This document shows, in pieces, positions 1-12,681 of a stretch of 64,000 nucleotides of DNA (positions are counted from its first letter, which is position 1; the number at the start of each line of letters is the position of its first letter). Location of the stretch: NCBI GenBank assembly GCA_011032825.1, contig JAADJZ010000001.1, positions 1,860,001-1,924,000 on the forward strand, written 5' to 3'. The DNA comes from Massariosphaeria phaeospora (taxonomy: Eukaryota; Ascomycota; Dothideomycetes; Pleosporales). The translations under genes were made by a program, and so were the position numbers. The notes under the pieces are model-generated. The model made no database searches. It saw only the letters and a program-made list of their open reading frames with translations, and was not told where the DNA came from.

Positions 1-2711
1 CTCTTCGGAGTTCGATGGCTGGAACGGCACGCCATCGCCATGGGGCGATAACGTGCCTCACGCTAGGAGATCAGACGTATCTCCAGCGCGAAAGAGATCC
101 ATCGCACAGGCGCAAACGTCGCGGCAGTACCCAGATAACTCCTCGTCAAACTGCTTTTCCGTAATCAGACCATTGCCACTTGTCCAGCCTCCCGTCGGAA
201 AGCCCTCGAAACCGCTACTCGACCCAACAACCACCATCTTCAAATCCACCCAACAGATCGAGCCTCTAACCACGAACAATTTTTCCAATTTCAGATTTGC
301 ACAGGCAGACGTTAGCCAACAGCGCTCCGAGGCCTCCCCTGGATCATGGGCAGATGCGGCGTCAGTGCATTCCCCAGGGGATGATCGGCGAAGTGTGGAA
401 TATTTCGGCCAATCGAGTGCTGCGCCGTCCCGTAGTGGTAGTTTACCACCATCGCGACACGGTGGCGAGTCTCTCCAATACACCCAACCTGCCGAGCCCT
501 TTCCAAGATACCCACAATTTGGGTACCGCCAGCATGCTTCCTTCTCGCATGCCAATGGACGCACCCCACAAGATAGAAGTGGTTCGATACAGAGCGACTC
601 GCACGCAACATATCAGAGGCATAGCCTTTACCAGTATCCAGATCAGGACCCAGGAATGATGTCGCATAGACAATCGCTGAGCACGAACGGACTTCCTCCC
701 GGGTACAACTCTGCTGCTGGCAACGACTTATCTTCGTACGCCAATGGACAAATTTTGACGAGGCCAGAGGATGCTGCATATGGGAATCCTGGAACATATA
801 CGCCCGACAGCTACGTTGGTAGCAACGTCAGTGACCTCAATGCCCAGTTTGGTGCTTTCCAGCTTGCTAGCCAGAGCGTGCCAAATGGCACTTTTGCTCG
901 AGCGAGTCCCCACTATTCGCACGCACATACACCGCCTGTACACGTGCACGATCACCTATATCCTTCGCGAACTGATCAAACTCTTTCAAATGGTAGTAGC
1001 ATTGCGCATCTGCACAATAAGCTGCATGGGTACCAGCAACAACAACAAGGACGGCCCAACATCATCCCTCCGAATCAACCTCAACCGCAGCAATTCCAGC
1101 AGCTGATAGCTTCAAATCAGATGCGCAATCAATATGGCTACCAATACCCCGTTCCAAACGGTGTAAATCTGAATCAGTTATCAAATGTTGGTCTCTCAGT
1201 CATACCCCAGGCCGCTGTGCCTAGCATGGTGGCTGTTATGACACCTCCGAAGGCACCTCGTAGCCTTAGTCGTCAGCACGAGTCGAGCATCATGAGCGAT
1301 TTGTTGTTTGAGTTCAAGCAGGCCAGCAAGACTAGCAAACGGTACGAGCTAAATGACATATACGGCCACGTAGTGGAATTCAGCGGCGACCAGCATGGAT
1401 CCCGGTTCATACAACAGAAGCTCGAGTCGGCGAATAGTGACCAGAAACAACACGTCTTCGAAGAACTCCAGACCAATGCATTGCAGTTAATGACTGACGT
1501 GTTCGGCAATTACGTCATCCAGAAGTTCTTCGAGCACGGTGACCAAATTCAGAAGAGATTCCTTGCCAATAAAATGAAGGGCCACGTCTGGGACCTCGCA
1601 AAGCAGATGTATGGATGCCGCGTTGTTCAGAAGGTAAGATGGTCTTTATGTCATGTCGCAGCAGAGGCTAATCTTCCCAGGCGCTAGAGCATGTCTTAAC
1701 AGATCAACAAGCAGAACTTGTGAAAGAGCTTAATAAAGATGTCCCGACGCTTGTCAGGGACCAGAACGGGAACCACGTCATCCAGAAAGCCATCGAACGG
1801 GTACCTTTGGAACACATAGGTGTCATCCTCGAAACATTCAAGGGTCAAGTCGGTGCTCTTTCCGTGCATTCATATGGTTGCCGGGTAATTCAACGAGTTC
1901 TGGAGTTTTGCGCGGAGCCTGCCCGAAGATTCGTTCTCCAAGAATTACACGCTGAAGGTCCCAAGCTCATCTCCGATGTATACGGCAACTATGTTATGCA
2001 GCATGTCATCGAATTCGGGTTGCCCGAGGATCGCGCGAGGGTTCTTGCTCATGTCAAGGAGCAGCTCCTCGCCTTCTCCAAGCAGAAGTTTGCGAGCAAT
2101 GTTGTAGAGAAGTGTCTAGTATGCGGAAGCCGTGAACAGCAGCGTGAAATCATGCTTCCCATAATCGAAAAGAACGAACGAGGCGAGAATCATCTGTTGA
2201 CGCTCATCAAAGACCCCTACGGCAATTATGTCATTCGTATGTTTCTGCTTCGCATGGTCAATCGGCATGACTAACACATTCACAGAGAAGATGATGGACA
2301 CAATCACTCGCCCAGACTACGAAGAACTTCTTGCGACGCTGGAACCTGACATGCCAAAAGCAAAGAAAAACATATCCGGCAAGCAAATCCTTCAGGTACG
2401 TTCACTACAGCTTTGAAACACAACAAATGACTCATTTACATGTCCAGGTGGAGAAGAAAATGCATCGCTTTGACCGCGTCGATAGCATAACGTCGCCCAC
2501 AACTCAAGACGCCTCGACCGGCTCCGCAACCGATAACCCACCAACTCCGCCGCTCACAAGTGAAGCTCAAAGTCCACAGAGTATCTCCGTCCCCAGTGCA
2601 AGCACCTCGACCGTAGACGAACCCGTACACACGTCCCCATCCGCAGATAAAGACTTCTCAACTCCCTCCGCCGTTATCAACATCGAAAACGAACGCATCG
2701 TAGATATATGA
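1..2711 (+). CDS. PUF3: Pumilio-family RNA-binding protein, Puf3 type (5' partial)
   Basis: The reading frame is open to the left edge of the window, so the N-terminus is missing. Exons are <2-1633, 1681-2236, 2286-2395 and 2448-2711, giving 853 residues. The first ~425 residues are low-complexity (Ser, Gln, Pro, Asn). A Pumilio homology domain follows with eight repeats whose cores read [56 protein letters not shown] and YGNYVIQK. By the known PUF code these triplets predict binding to UGUA-N-AUA, the Puf3/PUM1 element in mRNA 3' UTRs. Puf3 proteins control stability and translation of mRNAs for mitochondrial proteins in yeast; the same role here is inference. The C-terminal tail is rich in Ser, Thr and Pro. 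The gene converges on the acyl-CoA synthetase. Confidence 0.95.
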
Positions 2712-4315
2712 GAAAGAGAAACGGCCGTTGTCCGTACAATATCGTCACTATTTTCCAATTACCATATGTTACTGCATGCATTAATACGAAGACCCGGGAC
2801 ACAGGCGCGTCGGTGTTTTCTCCAGCATTTCACAAACTTGTTCATCAATCATCATGGGAGGTGGGGCATGTTATATACCAACCATACCTACCTAGTGTTG
2901 CTCGCTCGGTCGGTTTCCGAATTCTCTTCTCCTTTCTCTTCTCGTTTGTCTTAACTCTTTCCGTTTCGGTTTGGTTCCGGTCTCGACATTCGGTCGACGT
3001 CGGATGCCTTACCATGGGTTAATAGTTTTACCCGAGTTCATTTCTACTGTCCATGCAAGAACACGCACAAAAACGCAAAAAGCGCATGGTGGATGGCTGC
3101 GTCGGTCTGTTTGCTGTTCTTTCTTTATATCAGCATCGGGTTAACCCTTTTTTTTTCTTACATTACTGCACAAAAAAGATCGGGGTGGCGTGGCGTTTGT
3201 CATCGCGGAAATGTTGATTTGATTGATGATGGGTGGGTGCCAGTGCGGTATTTTAGTTAGACGAGCTGCTGTTTTGGATACCGACCGGTTGTGGTGGTTC
3301 GGGGATATGTATGGGTGTGTATGTGTGTTGTGTGGCTGCGAAGGCGAAGGTGAAGGTGAATAAACAGTACTACCTTACATGTGCTATGGTGCTTGCTTTC
3401 TTGCTTGCTTGCGTGACGATACGATGCGATGTAGTGTGCTGCAATGATACGCATTCGATTCGCGCAATTGAAAACCGCGCTTGAGCGTCATTATCCTCTA
3501 CCTAGCAATAACGCCTAGAACTACTTGCATGTCAACACCACCCAATAACTCCCTACCTAATGCTAGATGTTGTGTGATTCTCGAGCCAGCTTGTTCACTC
3601 GATCACTTACTCGATGCAATAAACAGCTGAGTTGAGCTGAGCTGATACTGTGCTTACCGTGCAAGATAACGGCTACGGCTACGGCGACCTCGACCTCTAC
3701 CTCTTCCCCCCATACACCAACCATGTCGAGATAGATAGTCCAATGGTTTCGGAAACTAGCACAGGATAGAGAGGTAATCGTATCGTCTCTCGAGCAAATT
3801 TGCAGCGCAGTTACTTGTCACGGGGAGAGGAGAGGAGAGAGGAGAGAGAGCATTATGTAGTAGTAGGGGTGGGTGACTGACTGACTGACTCCCTCTTTGT
3901 TTTGTCCGACGGACGTCACTGAGTAGACTATGCAGACCATGCTACATATGTACTCTGGGTACGTAGTTAATCCACTTCGAGTCGACGGCTAGGCTGCGCA
4001 TTATAGCGAGAGGAGGGGGGGATTCCGAGCGCCGTCGCACGCGCTTTTCACACACAAATCTCCATAGACCCGAGAGAAAACAACTAACGTGTACAAGTAA
4101 CAAAGCCCAACGCTCGCTCATGTATTTGACAGATATACATACATAGCCCAAATCTAGACACACATACACACACATGTCCGAATTGCAGGAAAGAGTGGGT
4201 CCAATACATGTTGATGCTGGGACGGGGAAAACGGGTACATGCAAAAGCCACCGGTGATGCCATCTATACTTCTAATGCAGGAGAATTCGGAAACCGAAAT
4301 GAGGACACATGGGGT
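2712..4315. other. Intergenic region between convergent genes
   Basis: This stretch lies between two convergent stop codons and should hold both 3' UTRs. I see no supported gene. It contains a GA-rich purine tract at about 3822-3850 and a (TGAC)n microsatellite at about 3874-3890. Confidence 0.6.
3822..3890. repeat. GA-rich tract and (TGAC)n microsatellite
   Basis: A purine run of GGAGA-like units at 3822-3850 is followed, after about 20 unrelated bases, by four to five TGAC units at 3874-3890. These are simple repeats in the shared 3' region, with no sign of coding. Confidence 0.7.
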
Positions 4316-6686
4316 CTACAACTTCGCCTTTACGGTTTCCGCGGCTAGGGCCTCCTCGTAGCATTCGTCCAGATGCTGTCGGAACGCCTTTGCGGCCTGC
4401 GGGCGCTTGAGTTTCAGACTGTTTCCACGTTAGTCTTATCCTTTAAACATGAGCCCATCAAAAGGGTAGTAATGTAATGCACTTACGTCGGCGTCAAAAG
4501 CTGGTTATCAACCGTAAACGGATCAACGAACAGCCGCACGGCCTTCACCTTCTCCCAGTTATTAAACTTCGCCTTCTTGCCCACGCGATCCAGCTCCTTC
4601 AGCACCGCCGCCTCCACCTTCTTGCTCTTGAGCGCAGCCTGCAGCTTCACCGTGTCGTCGAACTCGATCTTCTCGCCGAGGATCTTGCTCGCAAAGGCGG
4701 GGAACATGTCTGGCGCGACGCCGAAGAGGGCGACAAGGAAGCTTTGGTGCGAGTCACCGTGCACGTAGGCCGTAGCCATCCAGCCAAAGTTTGCGAGGTA
4801 GACGTTCTCGATACGCTCTGGGGAGATATATTCGCCCTGCGCGAGCTTGAGCACGTTTTTCCGGCGGTCGATGATCTTGAAACGACCCATTTCGTCGACA
4901 GACGCAATGTCGCCAGTGTGGAACCATCCCTCGCTGTCGACAGCTTTCTTCGTCTCTTCCTCGTCACGGTGGTACTCCTTGAACTGTGTGTTTGCTCGCA
5001 TCAATAGCTCGCCTCGCGGATGGGGTTTATCTGTAGTCAGGTAATCCATATCCGGCACATCCAGGATACAGCACTCCGTCGTAGGCACGACCCCGCCACA
5101 GTTACCTTCGGAGACATCTCCTGCGTGCTGCACAAGTCCTATTGCGTAGGTTTCCGTCAGTCCATAGCCTTGTGCGAAGTGGGTCGCGAATATGACTCGG
5201 AGGAATTGATGCAAGGTTGGGTCAATAGGCGCGGAGCCACTGACGAGGACCCTGGCCCGATCCAGTCCTATTGCGCTTGACACCTTCTTTGACCATATTC
5301 GATCGTAGAAAGCATGCTTGTTGGTGGGATTGTTCTCGTCCTTGATATTAGCAAGCTTAGTGGCGACAACGCGTCGTGATAAAGCACCCTTAACTCCTGC
5401 TTGCTTAACTGTATTCGCCCTGATCACATTACCGAATTTGTTGTACAGCCTAGGTACGCCGGCAAACGTGGTCGGGCGGAGCATCTGGAGGTCTTCCACT
5501 AATTCAGCAACATTGCCGTGGAAATAACCGATAGCTCCACCAGCAGCAAGTATACCATGCTCTCCTAGTCTTTCAAATATATGAGCAAGCGGGAGGAACG
5601 AGCAGTAGACTGAATCTGGGCTGGATCCGAGCAGGATTAACGAAGCGCAAGTAGCTGAATGTGCGTTCTTATGTGTCAGAACAACGCCTTTCGGGTTTCC
5701 TGTGGTACCGGAGGTGTAATTGATTGTGGCAGGATCCTCTGGTCTCGATGGGTTAAGCGGAAGAGGCTGCCCTTCGCCTAGAGCTTCTACGTCCTTGATA
5801 TGATGGATAGTCACACCCATCTCATTGGCCAGAGCATTCAGGAGATCACCCTTGGATTCTCCAGGTAGCTCGCCTGTGGAAAGGGAATCCAGAACGACGA
5901 TGATTTTGAGGGTCGGAAGCCGCGGCTTAAGCTTGAGGAGTGTTACAACGTGGTTCAGACCCGTGACAACGCAGTGGAGAGTGGCATGGTTGATGATGAA
6001 TTCGGTAGTGTCTGGGCCCAACGTGTCGTAAATTGAAACAGTGAACAAGCCTTGGGACATGCAAGCCAGATCTGCGCACATCAGCATAGCTCTTTCTGGC
6101 TCGATAGCTGCTGTAGTGTAAATACGCACCTGTTATCTGCCATTCGGGCCTGTTCTGACACCACAGCCCGACACCATAGCTCGACTCAGTGACACCTGCC
6201 TGCCTGTGTAAATGTACTAAGCCTGCGCCGAAGTTGTTCCTTCGTGTCTGAACTGTTGCGTAGTCTTGCCATTCATATGCACTGAATGTTTTTGTCGCCG
6301 AATCATAGGGCCGGTGGCCTAAGCACTTGTTCCTCGGGTATTTCGAAACTGTTGAAGATATGTCAGCGACGGTTTACGGCGCTTTGTACTGCTTCAACAC
6401 TGACCTGACGCCTCAAAAGCTTCGTGTACCGTTGTAATCTGCCAACACCTTATCAGCTTTGTGTAATTCCAGGCATCAGGTATCCTTTGAACCCCTCGGA
6501 AGGTGCTCGTACCGCAGGATCCAGTCTCTCCAACAATGGCCCATTCGCGAATCTCCAATGCCGGTAGACAGCGCTCCGTCCCTCGGTCTGTGATCCGGGG
6601 ATTTGCACGCTGTACGACTGGCCCTTTGGCGGCGGGACCGCAAGCTCAGCTGCTTTCTCTAGCAGGAGATTTGATGGGCCAAACAT
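4316..6686 (-). CDS. Long-chain fatty acyl-CoA synthetase (Faa1/Faa4 family)
   Basis: Activates long-chain fatty acids to acyl-CoA with ATP. Exons on the minus strand are 6686-6513, 6438-6405, 6348-6130, 6071-4487 and 4418-4316, giving 704 residues, the usual size for fungal Faa1/Faa4 enzymes. The second exon is only 34 nt. The ATP/AMP-binding signature YTSGTTGNPKG starts near residue 261; GYGLTE and GWFHTGD follow in the expected order, and the C-terminal part has DRRKNVLKLAQGEYISPE, the adenylate-forming FACS region. All splice junctions restore family-conserved sequence, for example PEWQITDLACMSQ across intron 3. The start is chosen at MFGPSNLLL because the next residues match the normal N-terminus of the family (VYRHWRF). 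I cannot separate Faa1- from Faa4-type or a peroxisomal paralogue. Confidence 0.95.
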
Positions 6687-6732
6687 TTTGACGATCGCTT
6701 CGACTCTTTCTACCCGTTTCGCTTCGAGGATT

Positions 6733-6760
6733 CGCGTATCCGGCGTCGCGTATCCGGCGT
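6733..6760. repeat. 14-bp tandem duplication
   Basis: The unit CGCGTATCCGGCGT occurs twice head to tail, 47-74 bp upstream of the acyl-CoA synthetase start codon, so probably in its 5' UTR or core promoter. Confidence 0.8.
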
Positions 6761-7013
6761 CGCAGTAGGTGCGGGATGCGGTTCGGTGTTGGAGCAGTGT
6801 TTATCGTTCAGATGTACCGATATATTGAATATGCGCCCTTGAATTCAAACCGTCTGCTCGAGTCCAACGTCAGCGGTCCATGTTCCAATAGCGTGGAGTA
6901 TCGGCTTCGCCGAAGGGCGTGCCAACATACCTTTACTGTAAGCTCCGAGGCCGCCGCCAAGTGAAATCCTGTACCTCTAACGCGAGTGAAGGAAGCTCCT
7001 TGCACAATGAAAT

Positions 7014-7043
7014 CTTCAGAAGAATTGTCTTCAGAAGAATTGT
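7014..7043. repeat. 15-bp tandem duplication
   Basis: CTTCAGAAGAATTGT occurs twice in direct succession, followed by a degenerate third partial copy (ACTCAGAAG). It lies about 330 bp upstream of the acyl-CoA synthetase start. Confidence 0.8.
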
Positions 7044-7872
7044 ACTCAGAAGTGAGGTTTCCACGATCGAAAGCCAGCAGAAGCAAGACAAAGAGAAGAC
7101 CGACGACCGACGACCGACACGACATCAACGCGACGCACCACTGACGGAGCTCCATGTCTGCCTCGGCACGTCCGCACACAGACCAGCTAGCCGGACGTGC
7201 AAAGCTGGAGGAGCCAGAGCCAAGATTAGGAAGTCGGGTTTGCTGGCGCAGGGCGGAGGCGGATGACAATTGTTCGCACGGGACGTGCCGCGAAATAGGT
7301 GCCGCCGAACAATCCATCATCAGACGGAAGGTTTGCTTCGCCGCACATGTGCCCCAGATTAGCGACGAGGTGAATCTGCAGAGCGGAAGAGCCTCTGTGC
7401 ACCCGTGGACCGCCGGTAGAGGCATCACAAGCCAAACGTTACCGCATGAATTGCGCATTTCACATGCCCCGGATCGTGGTCGCTGGACGACCATGCCAAC
7501 GCCATCCCCGGACCCCAACGTGCATTAAACGCCGCCATGCTGATGCTAAGCCAGATATGGTATAGCCCGACACGTCACGAGTCGTCTCAGCGTGCCTCGG
7601 TTGAAGCCATGTGCGCATCTCGCACCCGTTTGGGAGCAGAAGAACACACCACAGAACATGCCGCGCCCGTGTGAGTTCGAAGAATCGCAGATCAGCATGT
7701 GCCGGTCAAATTTGGTTCTTTGATTTCGTTGTTTGGATGTCCGTCAAAGTGTATAGGTATCTTGTTGTACTTACTCCCGTGACCAACCATTCCGAAAGCC
7801 CAGCCCGCATACTCAATACACACATTACAATCGTAGAGACGGCATTCGTACATCTGGCATACTCTTAGCACC

Positions 7873-9602
<1,730 letters not shown>

Positions 9603-12600
9603 GATTGCTGTATGTGATGCTCTGGACGTACAGTACCCCTTGTAAAGGTATATCAATTGGAGCTTTTGAGTGATGTCAAGCTACAGAGGTCGACGACCAA
9701 GAGACAACAAAAGGTGGTCCCAAGCTCGAAGGCGCCATTATGCAACAATCCGTCCCGGTCACGTCATACAGACTAGTATTCGCGTGAACGCGGTTATCGA
9801 TTGCAAGAGCTCAAAAGCTCCAAACGCGCTGTCAGACACTGCTCTCGTATCTGGCTACCTCGCCGACCTCACAGCACAACACCATACTCTCAGACGCGCA
9901 AGTTCTTCCAGCCAGGCCATCCGGTCTCGATGGTGCTCCGCAGGCATCCATAGATTGTTGCCCAGGTGGTTGAAGACGCCCAAGCGCGTCTCGTGTTTGA
10001 GCACGCAATTTTACCCCTCCATCGCTACCCCGCGCTAGGAACCACTGTGGTCTGCATGGCACCGCCGCGACAAAGGCTTTTATCACACCTCTCCCTCCAC
10101 ATAGGCTGTACGGAGTGAGTCTTATTGGAATCCGTTGAAATACCTTACCCTGTAAAGAGGATCGCATTGTGCAGTCTCTTTGATCGGCACGCAACGAAAC
10201 TCCCGGTGCCACGCGCACGCGGTGGTGCAGGTCGGCGCTAGTTGAAGAGCCGCGGGGTGTGGAAGCTTTCATCAGCCAAATCGAGGGCGGCCTCTATCAG
10301 GTATTTCGACATAACTATACTAAACATCTTATACTGAACATCTCCCTTCCCCTTCGATAGACGCGCGTACGCGCAATCTCAGAAGCCATGCAAACGCCAG
10401 CCCTCGAGACGGGTTGCCGGAACAACCATCGGAACATGGTGGTGGCTGCTTCGTGCATATATTGTCATGTATAGTCGACGTCCGCGCAACAATAATGGTT
10501 TGCCCGCAGACGAGACGAGATGTGCTGGCCGCTTACCTTGGTTCCTTAGCGAACGAGTGTTCGTGGGGCGGCCGCGGGGGTGAAAGCAGCCGGGAGTCCG
10601 GGACTGGGCTGCGGCGGGCCATCGTATCGACCATCTGACTGTACCCCCGGTGTACCGTCGCAGAATGCATGTAGGCGTGTTTAAGCGGGGCCATGCAGCA
10701 GTGCCCTATTCGGGCGCCCTTGTACGACACCTGGAAGTTAACCTCCGCGGAGCACCCAGCGCAGTTCCGAACTCTCCAGCGAGAACACATCAACATCACA
10801 AAGCCTGACGCCAGCCATGCCAGAAGTCACACACATCACCCTCTGGTCTTCTCCAAGTACGTACCTCCTCCGTACACCGCCCAGCCCAGCCCAGCCCAGT
10901 CCCCTAGAACGATACGATACCAGACCCCACCATCAATATCCATCCCATCCATCACACCGACCCAACTTCCAAGTTCCACCCATACACACAGTACATATCC
11001 CCGACAAAATACCCATCCACGCACCCCCTCCCATCCCATCCCATCACTAAATCCAAACCCCTGTCCTCCCGACCCATCCAATCAAACACCCCCTGCCAGG
11101 GCCTGCCATGGCCTGTCTATAGTACCACCCACCAGAAAGCCCAGCCCCACCTGTAGACTGTAAATGAGAAAAAGCCGTTGGAAAATACAACGGGTCTGGA
11201 TCCGGTGCGGGCTGCATTGCACGCGTGCATGCCTGCCTACATGCACGTTTGTGTGCGTGCAGGTCATTCGGCCAGTCCAGTCAGTCAGCGATGCAGGCTT
11301 CAGCCGGCCACTCACTTGTCGACATCGATACCGGCTTTCAGGTCAGGCCAGCGGACGAGAGCACGAAATTCGCTCTACTAATTCAGTGCAGTTCAGCTCA
11401 GTTCACTTGCTGGCAAGTACCCAAGTAAGTCCCAGTACGAAAAAACGGGGACTCGGAAACGAAGCCGCCCGACTGACAGACTGGGGTCTGAAAGCCAGTT
11501 CTAGGGGGTGAGTTGGTGGGAATCCTAGGACTTGGAAGGGGGGAAGGCTGTGTACATGGAGCGGAGCGGAGCAGCGCAGCGCCCACAGCGGTGGGGGAAC
11601 GAGATGAAGCGTGGAGCAGAAGGCTTAAGCTCAGCCGGCCGATTGCACACAGAGCAGGACAACGCGAGAGACATTTCAACGTGGTTGCAAGGACGCACAT
11701 GTCGAGTGTCGCGTTTCGAGTAGAGATTAGGCTGAGCGAGTAGTGTGTGAGAGTTGAGCATGGTGGTGTGAGGAGTGAAGTGTGAGGAGTGGTGTGGTGC
11801 GATCCGGGGTCACATCCACCCCACTACAGGGTCACACTCACAGGCACGTCGCCACGGTACCACCCATCCATCTGCAACATCACATCACCTCTATATCACA
11901 CACTTGCAAACGGGTCTCAAAAAATCCCAGGAACCGATCAAAGTAGAAGCAAAAAGTCCCATTGTGTTATTCGTCACGTCTAACCACCCACCACCATTCA
12001 AAATGTGTAATCTCGTCTCTGTCACCTTGTTGTGTCCACAGTCTAATGCAAGACCAAAGCCGCCAATGTGGATTAGCCGAATACAATCCGTAGCCTAAGC
12101 ATTACGTGATGTCCTCCAGAGTCCATATACACTATACGCGCTGCCCGTCGTCTGGTGAGATATTTATGAAATAGGTCCCCATTTGCGTCCACTGGTTACA
12201 ACATATAAAGCCAGAAGCGAAAAGGGAATAGTCAAGGTAGTACAGTTAGGAAATAGTGCGGAATAAGCGGTAGCCTATCCGAAGAACAAACAGAGTCAAG
12301 TAAAGAGCAGGCGGTGCGTCCCAAGGTTATGCAAGGGTGCGGGCGTCCGGAGTGCAGACGTATTAGTCTCCACCCATCGCCGTGCAACTACAAACAACAG
12401 ACGGAATAATTTACGAAAATATGAAAGGATAAGGAAATAAGAGTGTAGCTCAGTAGCGATTGTGTTGTTTTCATCGACATCAAAGAAATAGTAGGTGGCT
12501 GAAGACTGCCCCAAGGGGCAGAGTTCGAGAGGGGACCAGAAAGGCAGAAACAGACACAACAAGGAAAGCTCGCTAGAAGTGCGTATTCATACGTTCGGGG

Positions 12601-12681
12601 TATATCAAACCCATTATGACCAAACACCAGGTCCAAAGAAAACGTGAGCAAAGTGCCGCCGTAAGACATCATCCAACGCGT
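9603..12681. other. Intergenic region, upstream of cysD and downstream of veA
   Basis: Three kilobases with no gene I can support. The part next to 9603 should be the sulfhydrylase promoter, and the part below 12681 the veA 3' UTR. It includes a (CCCAG)n run near 10879-10900 and C-rich low-complexity sequence to about 11100. An ATG at 10817 begins a short peptide followed by a donor-like GTACGT, but no convincing second exon was found. Confidence 0.5.
10879..10900. repeat. (CCCAG)n microsatellite
   Basis: About four copies of a CCCAG unit inside a pyrimidine- and C-rich stretch. Simple repeat, no coding evidence. Confidence 0.7.

Larger units (their letters stand above)
6687..7872. promoter_or_regulatory. 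Promoter region of the acyl-CoA synthetase plus 3' flank of the sulfhydrylase
   Basis: No supported gene. The region carries two short perfect tandem duplications: a 14-bp unit twice at 6733-6760 and a 15-bp unit twice at 7014-7043. A 236-codon minus-strand frame overlaps it but shows no family resemblance. Confidence 0.5.

Noticed and set aside
6808..7518. 236-codon frame on the minus strand upstream of the acyl-CoA synthetase
   Set aside because: No family resemblance, composition typical of chance translation, and it overlaps the expected promoter with tandem duplications.
10817..10860. Possible first exon (MPEVTHITLW, then a GTACGT donor) of a small stress-responsive barrel (Dabb)-like protein
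   Set aside because: No second exon with matching sequence was found in the next 1 kb, and the following DNA is low-complexity.
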